Positions 45,016 through 56,344 of a DNA stretch of 64,000 nucleotides are shown here, in pieces. Numbering within the stretch: position 1 is the stretch's first letter; each line of letters opens with the position of its first letter. A model generated the notes under the pieces. It searched no databases, had not been told where the DNA came from, and was given only the letters and a program-made list of their open reading frames with translations. Source of the DNA: Astrocystis sublimbata (Eukaryota; Ascomycota; Sordariomycetes; Xylariales; Xylariaceae); NCBI GenBank assembly GCA_022453515.1, contig JAJNNY010000001.1, positions 992,001 through 1,056,000 of the forward strand, read 5' to 3'. Position numbers and translations under genes: made by a program.

Positions 45016-47684
45016 CTAGTCCACGTCCATTTTATCCACAATTGTACTCGCCGCAATAATTGTTCGTTCCTCTGGCTCACGCTTGTTTCCATCTGAATGG
45101 TACTCTGTGCCTTGGTTGTTTTCTCTTTCGGTGCTGCTGCCGGTCCCGTTGTTGTTACAAAGTCTGTATCCTCCATCCGATTTGCGTTCAATGATGCCCT
45201 CGTCGAGAGCCCACTTTGTGAGGAGAGGGTCGACGCCAAGTCCATCTGCTTCGCCTTTCTCCATGTGCCGGCCGACGTGCTCCGTCCACTCATCCCACGA
45301 TGTGGGGCCTTCGAATTTGCTGGCGCAATGGGGTTTGGGGCATGCTGAGCTCTGTGGCGGTCGTCTTCGAGTCACTAGACAGGATTGCTGCATTTCTTTG
45401 ACGTGATTTTCCCATTCAGCTTTCTGGTTACTGTCATCCTTGGCAAGCGCCTTCTTGATCGCAAACGGGGCATGCATGCGTCGCAGGTGTTGCGTAAACA
45501 GATCTTTGCGATTGAACAAATTTCCCTTTCCTTCAATCGATGATTGAGGACATGACGAGCACCTATAGTACTGCAAGCAAAGATGTTGCGATGCGATGTG
45601 TCTCTTCCACTCGTTCTTCGACCCAAACGTGCTAGGACACCCAGCAAATGAGAAAGCGCACGGAAAGGGGCGAGTGTGAGCTGCCGCAACATGTTTGCGC
45701 AAGGAGGAGGAATCTTTGAATGGTGCATGGCTGCAATGATTGCATCGCGTCTCCTGCTTCGGAGGGGGTTTCTGTATAGATCGTCGTCCTGGTTTAGGCC
45801 TAGTTGATGGCGTTACCGCCTCCGCATAATATCGTGCGCTATCTATGTTGCTCGCATTCGTCACGTTTGGCGTTCTCTCCTTCATTCTCAGGTCGGGAGC
45901 ACGACTACGGGGGGAGACCTGAATTCGCGGGGAAGCGTCATCGCTGACATGACGGACATGACTTAACGCCTTAAGCTGCTCCGCCGCCTCTTGCATCTCG
46001 GCCGTGTCTTCCCCGTCGTCCTTCCTCGAATTGGCTGTTCCTGGTGCTGTATTCGGATGGGGTATGGTTGAGGCGCTACGGGCAGCAGATCGGGAAGTCA
46101 TTGATGGGTCTAATCTCGCTCTTTTGTCGGAACGAATTGGGGTTTGGGGGAGCGAGTGCCGACGAACAGCAGGCGTCGTCGTGGCTACTTCTCGAGCTTC
46201 CAAAAGCATCCTGCCGTCCTCCATGTCCTTCGCTGACGCCATATTCACTGATATGGAGCCGACAAGTCGTTTGTAGAGATGTGTCATATTATGCGAGCTG
46301 ACATTTCCCAGGAAGCAACAAACGTTGTCACGCTGTACAACTTTCCAGACGGATTGGGGCATCGATATAAGCAACATGGTAGGTGGTCCGAGGAACATCC
46401 CCTCGACAGCAGCATTGGAACCCCCCAAACCTGATGTGTTCTGAAGCCAGTGATGAAACGACGACATGTCGGGGCTAGCTTCACCAACAAAGGTCGTACA
46501 GACCAAGACTCGTGGCTCCTCGAATATCAGGTCTGCTACCGCACTGGGGGCAATGACTTCATCTGCTCGCGACGTCTTCGGGCCTGCCTTGGTGAGAGTG
46601 CCCGAGGATTGCAACTGCGGCCCGGCCGCTGGCGTCGAAGATCGGAGATCTATACTACGCTGCCCGTTCCCAGATGTAATGGTATATATGAGAGGTAACT
46701 TATCGCGCATCGTTACGCTCTTGCCGGTGACTCCGTTCGCGAGTCCCGGACTTTGCAGAAGTTCATGTTGTCTTAGACGTGCGGCTTCCTGGAACAAATG
46801 TTCCGTGGTGAAGGGATGTCCGGTGCCGAGCCGCAAGAACGCTCCTGTTAAATTGGCTGTAAACGATCGAGCTCCGGGTTCACGGGTGTAATGGTCGGGG
46901 GTGCCAGCGGCAATCACTTGTTTTATACTACTGCCACCTGGAACCATAGGCTCTCGTACAGCGCCACTATCCATTAACAGGAGTGTATCGGACTGGCTCT
47001 CTTCAAGAAGACACCGGAACCCTTTCCATTTCAACTTGGAAGCGCCTTTCTTCGTGCTACTAGTGAGGTGTTAAAAGATGCGCGGTACATCGGCAAGCAA
47101 TCCACCTACCTGGCCCAGTACAGCTGCTTGTCGGTGCCGACATAGCTGTGCCCCGCATAATGTATGACCAGGAGATGCTCCGGACCGGCGGACTCGAGAA
47201 AGGAAGCCAAACGCACGCCCATTTTGATACTAGGACTGGCTGTAGCGGGTATAACCCATCGATCGGTGCGGAAGCCGTAGTGTTCACGTAGGACCTGCTC
47301 GAGTGCGACAAGGTCCAGCTCGGCAGTCATGTCATCTTCCCACCTCAGCAGCAGCGCTGAGACTTTGGAGTAGGGGGATCTTTGGCTCTGGCTATAGAGT
47401 AGCATCATGGCATCTTGAAGATGTCTCGCGAAGTGTTCGAAATCTTGACGTTCGGGCGGTGGCGGCGGTTCGGTGTCCTGTTGCTGGTAGTGTTGGCTTG
47501 GCTGCGTCTACGTTGTCAGCGTCAGAGGTGCCGGACAAACAGTCACTGCGCGCTCTCGTACCGTGGAATCGTGAGCATATGAGGCGGCCGGGGGAGGTGC
47601 CGGTGCCGGCGATTGACGGGGAGGACTGGTCTGAGGCTCGACCTTCGGTGCCAGCCGCCTCTTCTTCGCGGCTGGTTGGTCCAT
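45016..47684 (-). CDS. Caspase-like (C14-type) domain fused to C2H2 zinc fingers
   Basis: Exons (minus order): 47562-47684, 47110-47507 and 45016-47059; introns of 54 and 50 bp; 854 residues. ATG 47684 is the first ATG of the frame. After a Lys/Arg-rich start (MDQPAAKKRRLAPK) comes a caspase-fold region. It has LLLRWEDDMTAELDLVALEQ, LLVIHYAGHSYVG (the His, about 161, matches the catalytic His of GGHG) and SDTLLLMDSGAV, where the family normally has DCC. Ser 205 therefore replaces the catalytic Cys, and a peptidase seems unlikely. IKQVIAAGTPDH, EEPRVLVCTTF and PPTMLLISMPQSVW match the fungal family in which this domain precedes zinc fingers. A disordered middle leads to C2H2-like fingers at about 613-720 (CNHCSHAPFKDSSSLRKHV). 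Function unknown; a nuclear regulator is plausible. Confidence 0.85.
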
Positions 47685-48046
47685 GGGGTCCGTCAAGGGC
47701 GAGGCTGCCCAGTGGATGCGTGTGATTCAAAGAGTAGACTAGTAGAAGAACGGAAGAATCGAGCAGGACGAGATAGAGGAGCCGACAGTGGGACCTCAGA
47801 AACAATTGAGAGCGGCAGGGCTGTGTAAGCTTGCCGCGACAACCGCACCACCCGGAGCAAGACCCATGAAGACAAGGCAAGGACGTTATGCCAATGGCAC
47901 CAGGCTACTCACGAATGAAGGCGGAGGGGGGTGTTGGTGGGAGGACAATATTGGCGGGAGGGAGGTGGTAGGGAATCAGGCTGGCAAGAAAGGCTACAAG
48001 CGAGGCTGGACCCAGGGCGCCTTTTGGTGCTGGGGCGGGCTTTATT

Positions 48047-48072
48047 GTGCTGGTGCTGGTGCTGGCGCTGGC
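48047..48072 (+). repeat. GTGCTG hexanucleotide repeat
   Basis: About four copies of GTGCTG/GCGCTG in non-coding DNA upstream of the zinc-finger gene. Confidence 0.7.
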
Positions 48073-48167
48073 ACGGGTGAGGGCGGGAGGATGGATGAGT
48101 GGACGAGGGGGGTTTAGTGCGGAGGAGGAGGAGTGGGAGTGGGCAGGCCGGGGCTAGGGTGGCTAGA

Positions 48168-48265
48168 TTAGGTACGTAAGCAGTAGGTACTATGTCAGGT
48201 AGTGAGTGTCATGTATGTACATGTAGGTAGAAGGTAGGAGTTAGGAGGTACCTAGGAGGTAGGTA
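48168..48265. repeat. Cluster of AGGTA/GGTACCTA words
   Basis: Within about 100 bp there are repeated GTAGGTA, GGAGGTA and GGTACCTA words on both strands, the densest group in the window. Confidence 0.65.
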
Positions 48266-48440
48266 AAATATCGGGCTAAAGTCAGGTAAACTGCTTGCCG
48301 AATCCATTTGCTTCGTCTTGCTTCAAGTTGCTTTCTTTCCTTCTTCGTATGAATTGCAACCAAGGTGGCTGAGCTTAGTTACTTTAGGCACCTTAGCCAG
48401 GTACACTAGGCTCGCTCGGTGTATTTGATAAGCAGCATAT

Positions 48441-48461
48441 GACAGACAGACAGACAGACAG
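48441..48461 (+). repeat. GACA microsatellite
   Basis: Five consecutive GACA units in non-coding DNA. Confidence 0.85.
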
Positions 48462-49657
48462 CCACTACATCCAAGTTGAGCAGGTATATCATGGAGAGCG
48501 GTGGTACTGAGCGCACAGTGGTGTGGTGGTGCACACCACCCAGCCGTTGTGCTGCTGTACCTGGGTAGATGTGAGTTTGGCTGGTGGTTTGGTGATACTG
48601 AGGGAGGGAGGCAGTGAGTGAATGAGTGTGCGAGTGTGGTACGTGATTTGGCTGGCCATTGGCTTCTCCAATGGAGATAGCATCGACAGTCGGTACACTA
48701 ACCATGCGATGGCGTGTAAGTGTGGGTAACAGTCGAGATAGCTCCCGAACTCCCTCTCTGCCTCTCCTACCTACCCTTCCTCGCCTTCCTCTTCTTTACC
48801 TGCCCAGATAGACTCGCCTGGTCTTGCCCGAGATGCCTGTCCTGGGGGTGCTTGATATTCTGGGTGTCTAGCATGGTCGAGCGAGCTAAGTTCGCTCTGC
48901 CTACTTACCTACACTGACTACTCGTACTCGTACATGATACCCTCTGCTTGGCATGGCATATAGTCAGTCAGCTTGGCTGATATACCCGGCGAGCGGGTGC
49001 GCCGTGGGCTGTGTGTGTTCCAGTGCGTGGTGTACGCATAGGTATGCAGATGGGTTATGCAGACGACTGCGATGGGACGCTCGCCTGTTTCAAGCCGGAG
49101 ATGGAGCGAGAGGGAGGGTGTGTGATGTCCACAGGTGCTGCGCTGCGCTGCGCACGAGCATGAGGCAATCCTGTGTTGTGTTGTGTCGTGTGGTGCTGTC
49201 TGCTGTCCTGTTCTGGATGGATAGCGACAGCACAGCATTCATTGTGTGTGGCGTGTACACTCACTCACTTCTCTCATTCGCACCACGGCGGCGGCTGCCC
49301 GTCAGGTGGATGGGGTTTCGACCAAGTCAAATCTCCCGCGATGGCGAGACGATCTCCTGGGCGGGTTGGCTGCGAAAGGCAAAGGGCAGTCAGTACTGCA
49401 GCGGGTTAGGTATGGTCGTAACGATGTAGGTAGGAGGTATGGTCATGTCAGCCCTGTCCATTGGTCAGCAGCCCAGCCCAGCCTAGCCTAGTCTGCCCCG
49501 CTACCAGCAGCCGGCACCGCAGCACTGCAGCCTGTGCAGCACGGGCGAGACATGGACACCTCCGTACCTACCCTAAGCCTTCCACGTCGGGACTGGCAGC
49601 CTTTCGAGGGTCTCTCTTGAGCGAGCCAATGAATGTCTGCCCCCACTTCTTTCTCAC

Positions 49658-49699
49658 TTGCAACCTGCAACCTGCAACCTGTCACCCGTAACCTGCAAC
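49658..49699 (+). repeat. CAACCTG tandem repeat
   Basis: Three exact CAACCTG units followed by diverged copies (TCACCCGTAACCTG) in non-coding DNA. Confidence 0.75.
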
Positions 49700-49887
49700 A
49701 CTTACAACTAAACTCACTTATAACTTTCGATTTTCATCTTTCAACTTGCCCCATGTTTTCCCTTACGTACAAGTACATACATACCTTTAGGTAGTATTAA
49801 CCTACTCCCTCTACAACTTCTTTAACCAACAACACTCGAGCCCTTCCCACGCAGACAGCAGCATCCGGAGACCTACCTAGGGAAAGA

Positions 49888-49935
49888 GAATGAAAATGAG
49901 AAAAAAAAAAGAAAGAAAAAAAAAAAAAAAAAAAA
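49888..49935 (+). repeat. A-rich tract
   Basis: Almost 50 bases of A broken by a few G, including an uninterrupted run of 20 A. It could be a retroposed poly-A tail or a slippage product; no element is recognised beside it. Confidence 0.7.
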
Positions 49936-52900
49936 GAGGCCAGATGCACGGAACCCTCGTCGTATGTATGCCCAGACTGACCCCGATGTGGCTACCCACT
50001 CTGCTGCCGTAGCCGTGCAAGCCATGCCGCTGCTGATTGGGCCCCGGGGCTTGCTTGCTGACTGGGGGCTTCCAAATTATTCAGCCGGCCAGCGCGGATT
50101 GGCTCGAGCCCACGGTGCCCACCCCCGAACACCCCCGTCGTGCTCCTCCCTTCCTGATCTTGTCGTCGCAGCTGTGGTCTAGACTCCCTCGACTCCCTCC
50201 AACCCGTCTCGCGTTGTCGTCTACTTAATTGAGGCGCTGCAGTAGCCAGCCTCCCACGCCATGCCACTACTTACTCTAGGTACACTGACTCGTATGCCGC
50301 TGCCGTCTGCATACCTCTCACTCTGTCCATCGTACCATCCTCCTCCTCTTATCTCCATATCCCTACCGACACAGACTTGTTTTGACTCGAAGCAGCTAAG
50401 GTCATTCATTCATCATCTGAGACTTGCAAGTCGCAAGTTGCAACTGTAGCTGCAAGCGCACGGCACTGTCGATGAAGATACCCATCTCACCCCCGCGCCT
50501 ATTCCTTCTGCCTTGCTGTGTGCTTCGACGCTACCTCACGCAATTAAAACATCTCTACCTAGACCTACCTACTCTTCATAAACCTATGAACCTCGCAATG
50601 GGAAGCTAAATGGCCGAGATGCATGCGTAGGTACATATGCCGCCCACCGGCGTCAAAGGCACGGGTCTGGCACAGCCCATGCCATGGTGCGGTTCAAATC
50701 CTCCTGCTGCTCTTGTAGCCATTCCCACACCAGCCAACCGACCAATGCCAGCGTCCGAGGCCAGCGATCGTCGGCTTACATTGGCCGTCTTCGTTATGTC
50801 AGCTTGCTCGCTGATAGACAACCGCCCACCTATTGGGTATAGCTGCAGCAGCACCCTGCCAGCTCTCAACGTTTCAGATGAAGCAGACACAGCCGATTTC
50901 CCCACTCCAACTCGTCAACCTCTCATATGCCGTCCGGCTTAGTCCACTGCCTGCAAGAACCCCTGGCTGATGAGTGTCCAAGCATGCTGCGAGGCAGGCG
51001 AGACCTCAAGTGTGAGACGAGTGAAGTAAAAGTTTCCTTCTCAGAAAGTCAGTCCCATGCCTCGCATGCACATAGCTTGAATGCCCGACTGCGACATGAA
51101 GTTATTTAAGAATTACCTGCATACATGTACGCCGTGGAGTAGTCATTAGATGGAGCAAGTACATAATACGTACATACACTCACTGCTTGGGGGTGAATCG
51201 GAACTCTGACCCGGAATATTCCGGACAACACTCAGTACGCTAGGTCAGGTGAGCGTTTTTTATCATATTGAAGTTCTTTTCCAGAGTTTTTTTTTTAAAA
51301 AAAAGAAAACCTTGCTTTAGTAACGATCGAGTCTCTTTATCTTCCTCAAGCTGGAGGACAGTTCTTGTTCAAATTTGAATTTCTGCGTTGGACAGCAATG
51401 TAGCAATCGTTGCAAGTCTCTTACATCGGAAATGTAGTATGAAAGCTGAATCAAGTATTCACATAAGCCTCAGATCAGCACTCTATTTGAACTCCTAATG
51501 ACGAACTTATCACCTACCTACCTAGGTATATACTACGTCTAAACAGGTTCTATATAATCAAATTATAGGCGAGAGTTTACAAAATGAACATGATGGATGG
51601 CGTGGTAGATGTGCCTTAGAAATGGACCCTTCAGTTCATAAACTTGACCTATCTCTCTGTTCAATTTGCCGGCATGTGACGTCAGATAGAATCCCGTGGT
51701 ACGAAGCAACTTATGCCTCATTCAAACTATTAGCGAATCTGAGCTCGAGAGAGCCCCCGATACGGAGATTGTAACTGTATAGGGTAAATTATAAGGGCAC
51801 CAATACACACGTTCTTAGGGCCAACCCTCAACCACACAGAGAAAAGGTAGACCTTGGCGTATCTGGATTTCAAGACCACGAGGCATGGAATAATGATCTC
51901 TTGGAGCATGGTTTGTTGTCATGTTTGTATATAACATGGATTGGAGCTCACTGGCAGCATGTTGATTGCCCCCAGTGCGACCGAATAAGTCCCCCCCACG
52001 ACGTTAAACAGTAAAACAAACAAACTTGGCCTACACAATAGCGAGTTGTATATGAAGAGAACATGGGTAATGCTGACAATAAGTAATAATACCACCCTGA
52101 CAAGTACGCAGCGCGGCGGGGATTAAAGGAGAACATGCCTAGCACACCTCCATGCCACTTCATGGCATTCGCGTACAGGCGTCCGATGAACATGGAGATT
52201 GCACCTGTGGTGAGTTACATTATAGCCCAGTATTGCGTGTCACCGAGGAATACACAGTGAAGCCTTCGTCCCATGCTGTCCAGTCTGAGTCAGATCAAGT
52301 CCACCCCGTTTTAAAGCCAATGCGTCTAGTTATTTCTGCATGAATAGGAGAGCGCCAAATGCAAGACCTCTGTACTAAATTATGTTAACATGATACCGAC
52401 ACAGGTTACAACTGACGTGGCCAGCGACTTTTGCAGAGTGATGACACGAGGGCATAGGGGAAATGGGGAGCCGCCTTCTAATATCTAATAATTACGACAA
52501 AACTGGAGAGATGAGTGACCAGAATGCCATTGCGGTAATTATTAGATCCAACTGCCACGGTGAGCCGATCATGCAGTGACTCGGCTGGTGAATCAAAATA
52601 CAGACACATAGCTACGGCAATGTTGTTGAGAGACGCCTAAAGTAAGACGAGACAGCGATCGAGCCCATGATTAGCAAACCGTCAGCGATCATATAACATA
52701 TCAATCGTTTACTAGTATCGGACCTATTGGTAGATGACACTTGTCGGATAAAGGAGCTCGTCAGGATAATGACAACACTGTATATAATGGTTTAACCCTT
52801 GTCAAGACGTCTGGCGCGAGACGCTTGCCCTTTCCTTGCACACAGTTATTTATACACATTAGAATCGGTGATGTATACACAGTTGTTCTAATGACAGCAC

Positions 52901-55801
52901 TGTATAGTATCATGGACCCAGGATTGCTGTCACTTGAAATTAAAGTCGTGCAAAGCAGGATTGGTAACATATCCCACATTATGAAATGGAGTCTTCTAAA
53001 TTCCAGTACCACAGCATCCTTTCTTGCCACATCAATGGGTAGAACACTACTCGCTCACACGCATACAAGACATTCTATACTCGTCAACATGCCAAGTCTG
53101 CAGTTCAACGCGAACACACAGATGGTGGTGTATAAGCTCTATCAATGTTGCGGATCAGGAGAACCAGTCCTTTGCTCATGCCTATGTTTTCAGCTCATGC
53201 ATGATCTCTTAAGGGTAGACTAAACAGGCACGACAGGAGAGGGACAGCACTGATGATACTGTTGTTCTACACAATACATACGCCCTCCTACATTTCCGGT
53301 TTGACTATAGTATTACCTTGTGTTTGAAAGGACTTGCAACAAATTGTATCCGCTCAGGGGAAATCCAATTCTCCTACGGAATCATACGGCAACGTGGGGG
53401 AAGTTTTGAATATTTTTCTGAAAACCTTTCAATGCAGTGAGAATATTCCTATGAGACAATGTTATCGATTTCAACGCGCCGGTTGTTCATAATACATAAG
53501 AGTGAGCTGAAAGTCTCTGGAATGATACGTTTAAAGTGTGTAACACGTTCAGTACCAGTTGATTATACAGTTGCGGCGGGTATTACCCGCAATAACCCTC
53601 CCACACTTTCAAGATGACTAGAATATCCGTAATATACTTTACGTTTTCAATAGTATTGCTTACACAACTAGGAAACAAATTCGCTGCTTTGTACATCTTT
53701 AAGTGATTGCGACATTGGCGCTGTATTAGTGACTCCTCATCTTTGCCCTAAATATTGCGCCTGAGCGTTTGGTAGGTGACCGTTATCTTTACACATAGGA
53801 GGAAATCTGTATCCCCTCTTTTTAGCTAGATATAGGGGAGTTAAGTGGTACATACCTGGCCATTGGCCTGGCAAAAGTGCTGCTTGACTCAACAAGAGTA
53901 AACCAATAGACTTAATACTCCTATAATGCATATGCAACAAAATGGTACCTCCCTACATAGACGATTCTTTCATAGTGTGATTTAACACCAACACTTTGAA
54001 TTTGCAACCTATGAAGCATTATTTCAAGGATATTACACACAGTTAGACGACCCGATAGGATTTATGTGCAAAGATTAGACTATCCTGTCATTAGCTCATC
54101 ATAGTCATGTAACTAGGAGGTCTTTTTTTTTTCTCGGCTATATTTTAAGAGATAGGTCATAAATACTACTCGCTATTTTAAAAGAATAAAGAAGGTTCAG
54201 ACCCAGCAACGAAGAAATCAGCGATCAATCTTCACGGCTCCGTGATACTTGCGATATGAGAGGAAACCGCATTGCTAATATGATCTCAAGACTGAACAGC
54301 AAGGTAAAACAGCGCGATATACAGTTAGCCTAATCTCTCACCATGGCCAACTCAAGTGACTGTAATCATAGCCCTCGTGGCTCTGTCACCATGTGTATTA
54401 GCTTGTAATAATCTTCGAAAGTTATTCCACGACAAGTCATGATATCTTTCCCATATTATCAGCACTCGCAAGTGGTTAAATGGTTGAATCGGGCACTCGA
54501 TGACGCGAATTAAGAACTATATATACATGTACCGACATCATTTGTTCCTTGTCCTCGAATGAAATCAAGCTTACAGAAAGTGATGCAAATGTACAAATTT
54601 GGACCTTTCTTTTATTTGATATAGGCAAGAGTTGGCCGAAGCAGATAATTAGTACTGCCCTTCATTACAAGAGCCTAGAGGTTCGAGAATGACGGTTGGA
54701 ATAATTTGCCGCATCATGATATCATCAACCAGGTCTATGAGTAATTGCGATAGTTTATTGCTTACAATAAGGTGAAGTAACATCGCGGATTCACAAGCAC
54801 CAAATCTTATACCTATACCATACCCGAGAGAATAAGGGGTGTCAATGTCAACTCGCAGTCTAGAGGTCCCATACTATAGCAAATTTGAGATTGCAATAAA
54901 GCTAGCAGCGATCATTGACCATAAGACTTGCATATATCTGAAGATGCAACAAGTTTTAGATACCTTGGCGAGTTGGTATCACCGCCAATAACCCGGAATA
55001 CCAACCTGTAGGTACCGACCGGTGTTTTGGGGTTTGATGCGGCACGGCGCCAAGATGTTGGGGCACGGTCAGGGGTCCTCTGCTCGCGATGGGGTGGGGC
55101 GAGGGGCCTATCTGTTTAAATGTGGGAGTCTAGTGTGTTATTACTATGTAGTTTTCCCAAGTTGTCATCCATACGGAGGGATCGTATATTTTATAGGATG
55201 CTTGACAGCCTTTTGACCGGCTCGAGCTGAACACCGAGCCCTTGCCTATCATGCGATGATATTGCGCAATCCATTAGAATCTCGTTCCCGCCTCCTCAGA
55301 CATGGATGGCTTGTAGGGACCAACAACGAGAAATAGTACCTGACTCCATTCAACGGTTTGATATGCATACAGGGTCCGTGACAGCTGCAAGACGGCGCCA
55401 ATTTCTCTGAGGGATCGCACTAGGTTAGGGGTTGGCACCATAAATCAAGTTATTTTCGGACCGCTCGTCGCCCAGGCACGTTCAGACGTTACCGGCCTCT
55501 GCCGCCTACCTATGGCTCGGGGCCGACCTAGTCGTAACATGTACTAGGCTCTACGGCTGGCCTGGCCATCATCCAATGGCATAGCATAACGAGATTCTAT
55601 ACATATCCAGCGGGATCCCGCCAATTTGGGGAAAGGTTCAAGAAATACTAATACCCCAATCAATTGATAAAATTCATCCGAGTCTCGGTAGATCTTCACA
55701 TTCACAACCTACACGGACTCACATCTCCCTACCCAGCATATACTTACGTGCGCCCTCACTACTTCTTCTCTCGTTTCTTTGTTTGTGTTCGTGCCACAAC
55801 C

Positions 55802-56344
55802 ATGACCATGACCACCAGTATGCTCGGCCAAGCTCTCACGCGGCCGAGATTACAAGTCCCTCGCAGCAAGTCAAATCGAAGCGTAAAGGCAAGCGATCAC
55901 TCAGATGGCCTCCCCACCACGGTATACTTGACAATCTTCGTATTTCGGGGGAAGCCCGACACTCACTACAATCGCCATGTCATCATCTACTTCACATCAC
56001 TCGACGCCCCAGACTTCCACGAGACTATTCTCGTGCAACGTCCCTACCACAACGGGCCCTGGCAGGTCATCCGAATGACGGCCGAAAAGTTCTGGCCCGA
56101 GGAGAAGAGATACCTCAGCCACGTGAACGCCAAGGTCGGACGGATACAGCAGGGTCAAGAGACTGGACTAGTGGACATCATCGCAGACATGCCCATCACC
56201 AACCGAGAGGCGGACTGGAACTGCCAAAACTTCGTGCTGGAGGGTCTGCAGGAGCTGGTGAACCAGGGCTACGAAGCCCAGGAATGGTACGATTCGGTCG
56301 AAGACGAACTGATGACCCAACTAGTCAGCGACACGGTTGGATGA
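55802..56344 (+). CDS. Small NlpC/P60-like (papain-fold) fungal protein of unknown function
   Basis: Single exon of 180 residues from ATG 55802, the first ATG in a good context (ACC before it, A at -3). The frame is open further upstream, but that part reads like a 5' UTR. A basic Ser-rich start (LQVPRSKSNRSVKASD) precedes TVYLTIFVFRGKPDTHYNRHVIIYF, where H59 aligns with the invariant His of LRAT/NlpC-type permuted papain folds. The later DWNCQNFVLEGLQ holds C141 in the NCQ motif common to many small fungal proteins of this kind. VDIIADMPITNRE lies between. The fold assignment is inferred from the H...NCQ order; the substrate is unknown and enzymatic activity unproven. No signal peptide. Its neighbours give no functional hint. 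Confidence 0.8.
   Translation: MTMTTSMLGQALTRPRLQVPRSKSNRSVKASDHSDGLPTTVYLTIFVFRGKPDTHYNRHVIIYFTSLDAPDFHETILVQRPYHNGPWQVIRMTAEKFWPEEKRYLSHVNAKVGRIQQGQETGLVDIIADMPITNREADWNCQNFVLEGLQELVNQGYEAQEWYDSVEDELMTQLVSDTVG

Larger units (their letters stand above)
47685..55801. other. Gene desert with simple repeats; right half AT-rich
   Basis: About 8.1 kb without a supported gene. 47.7-50.9 kb is GC-rich and full of simple repeats and AGGTAGGTA words, probably in part the promoter of the neighbouring gene. About 51.2-55.0 kb is visibly AT-richer, with stops in all frames; the longest frame there (52741-53223) begins with TTG and resembles nothing. I found no rRNA, convincing tRNA or transposase motif. 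Confidence 0.55.

Noticed and set aside
50688..50705. GGTTCAAATCC, a tRNA B-box-like word
   Set aside because: The flanking bases cannot form a T-stem and no cloverleaf can be drawn.
52741..53223. Open + frame of 160 codons in the AT-rich block
   Set aside because: Begins with TTG, has no internal motif or codon bias, and lies among random-looking frames.
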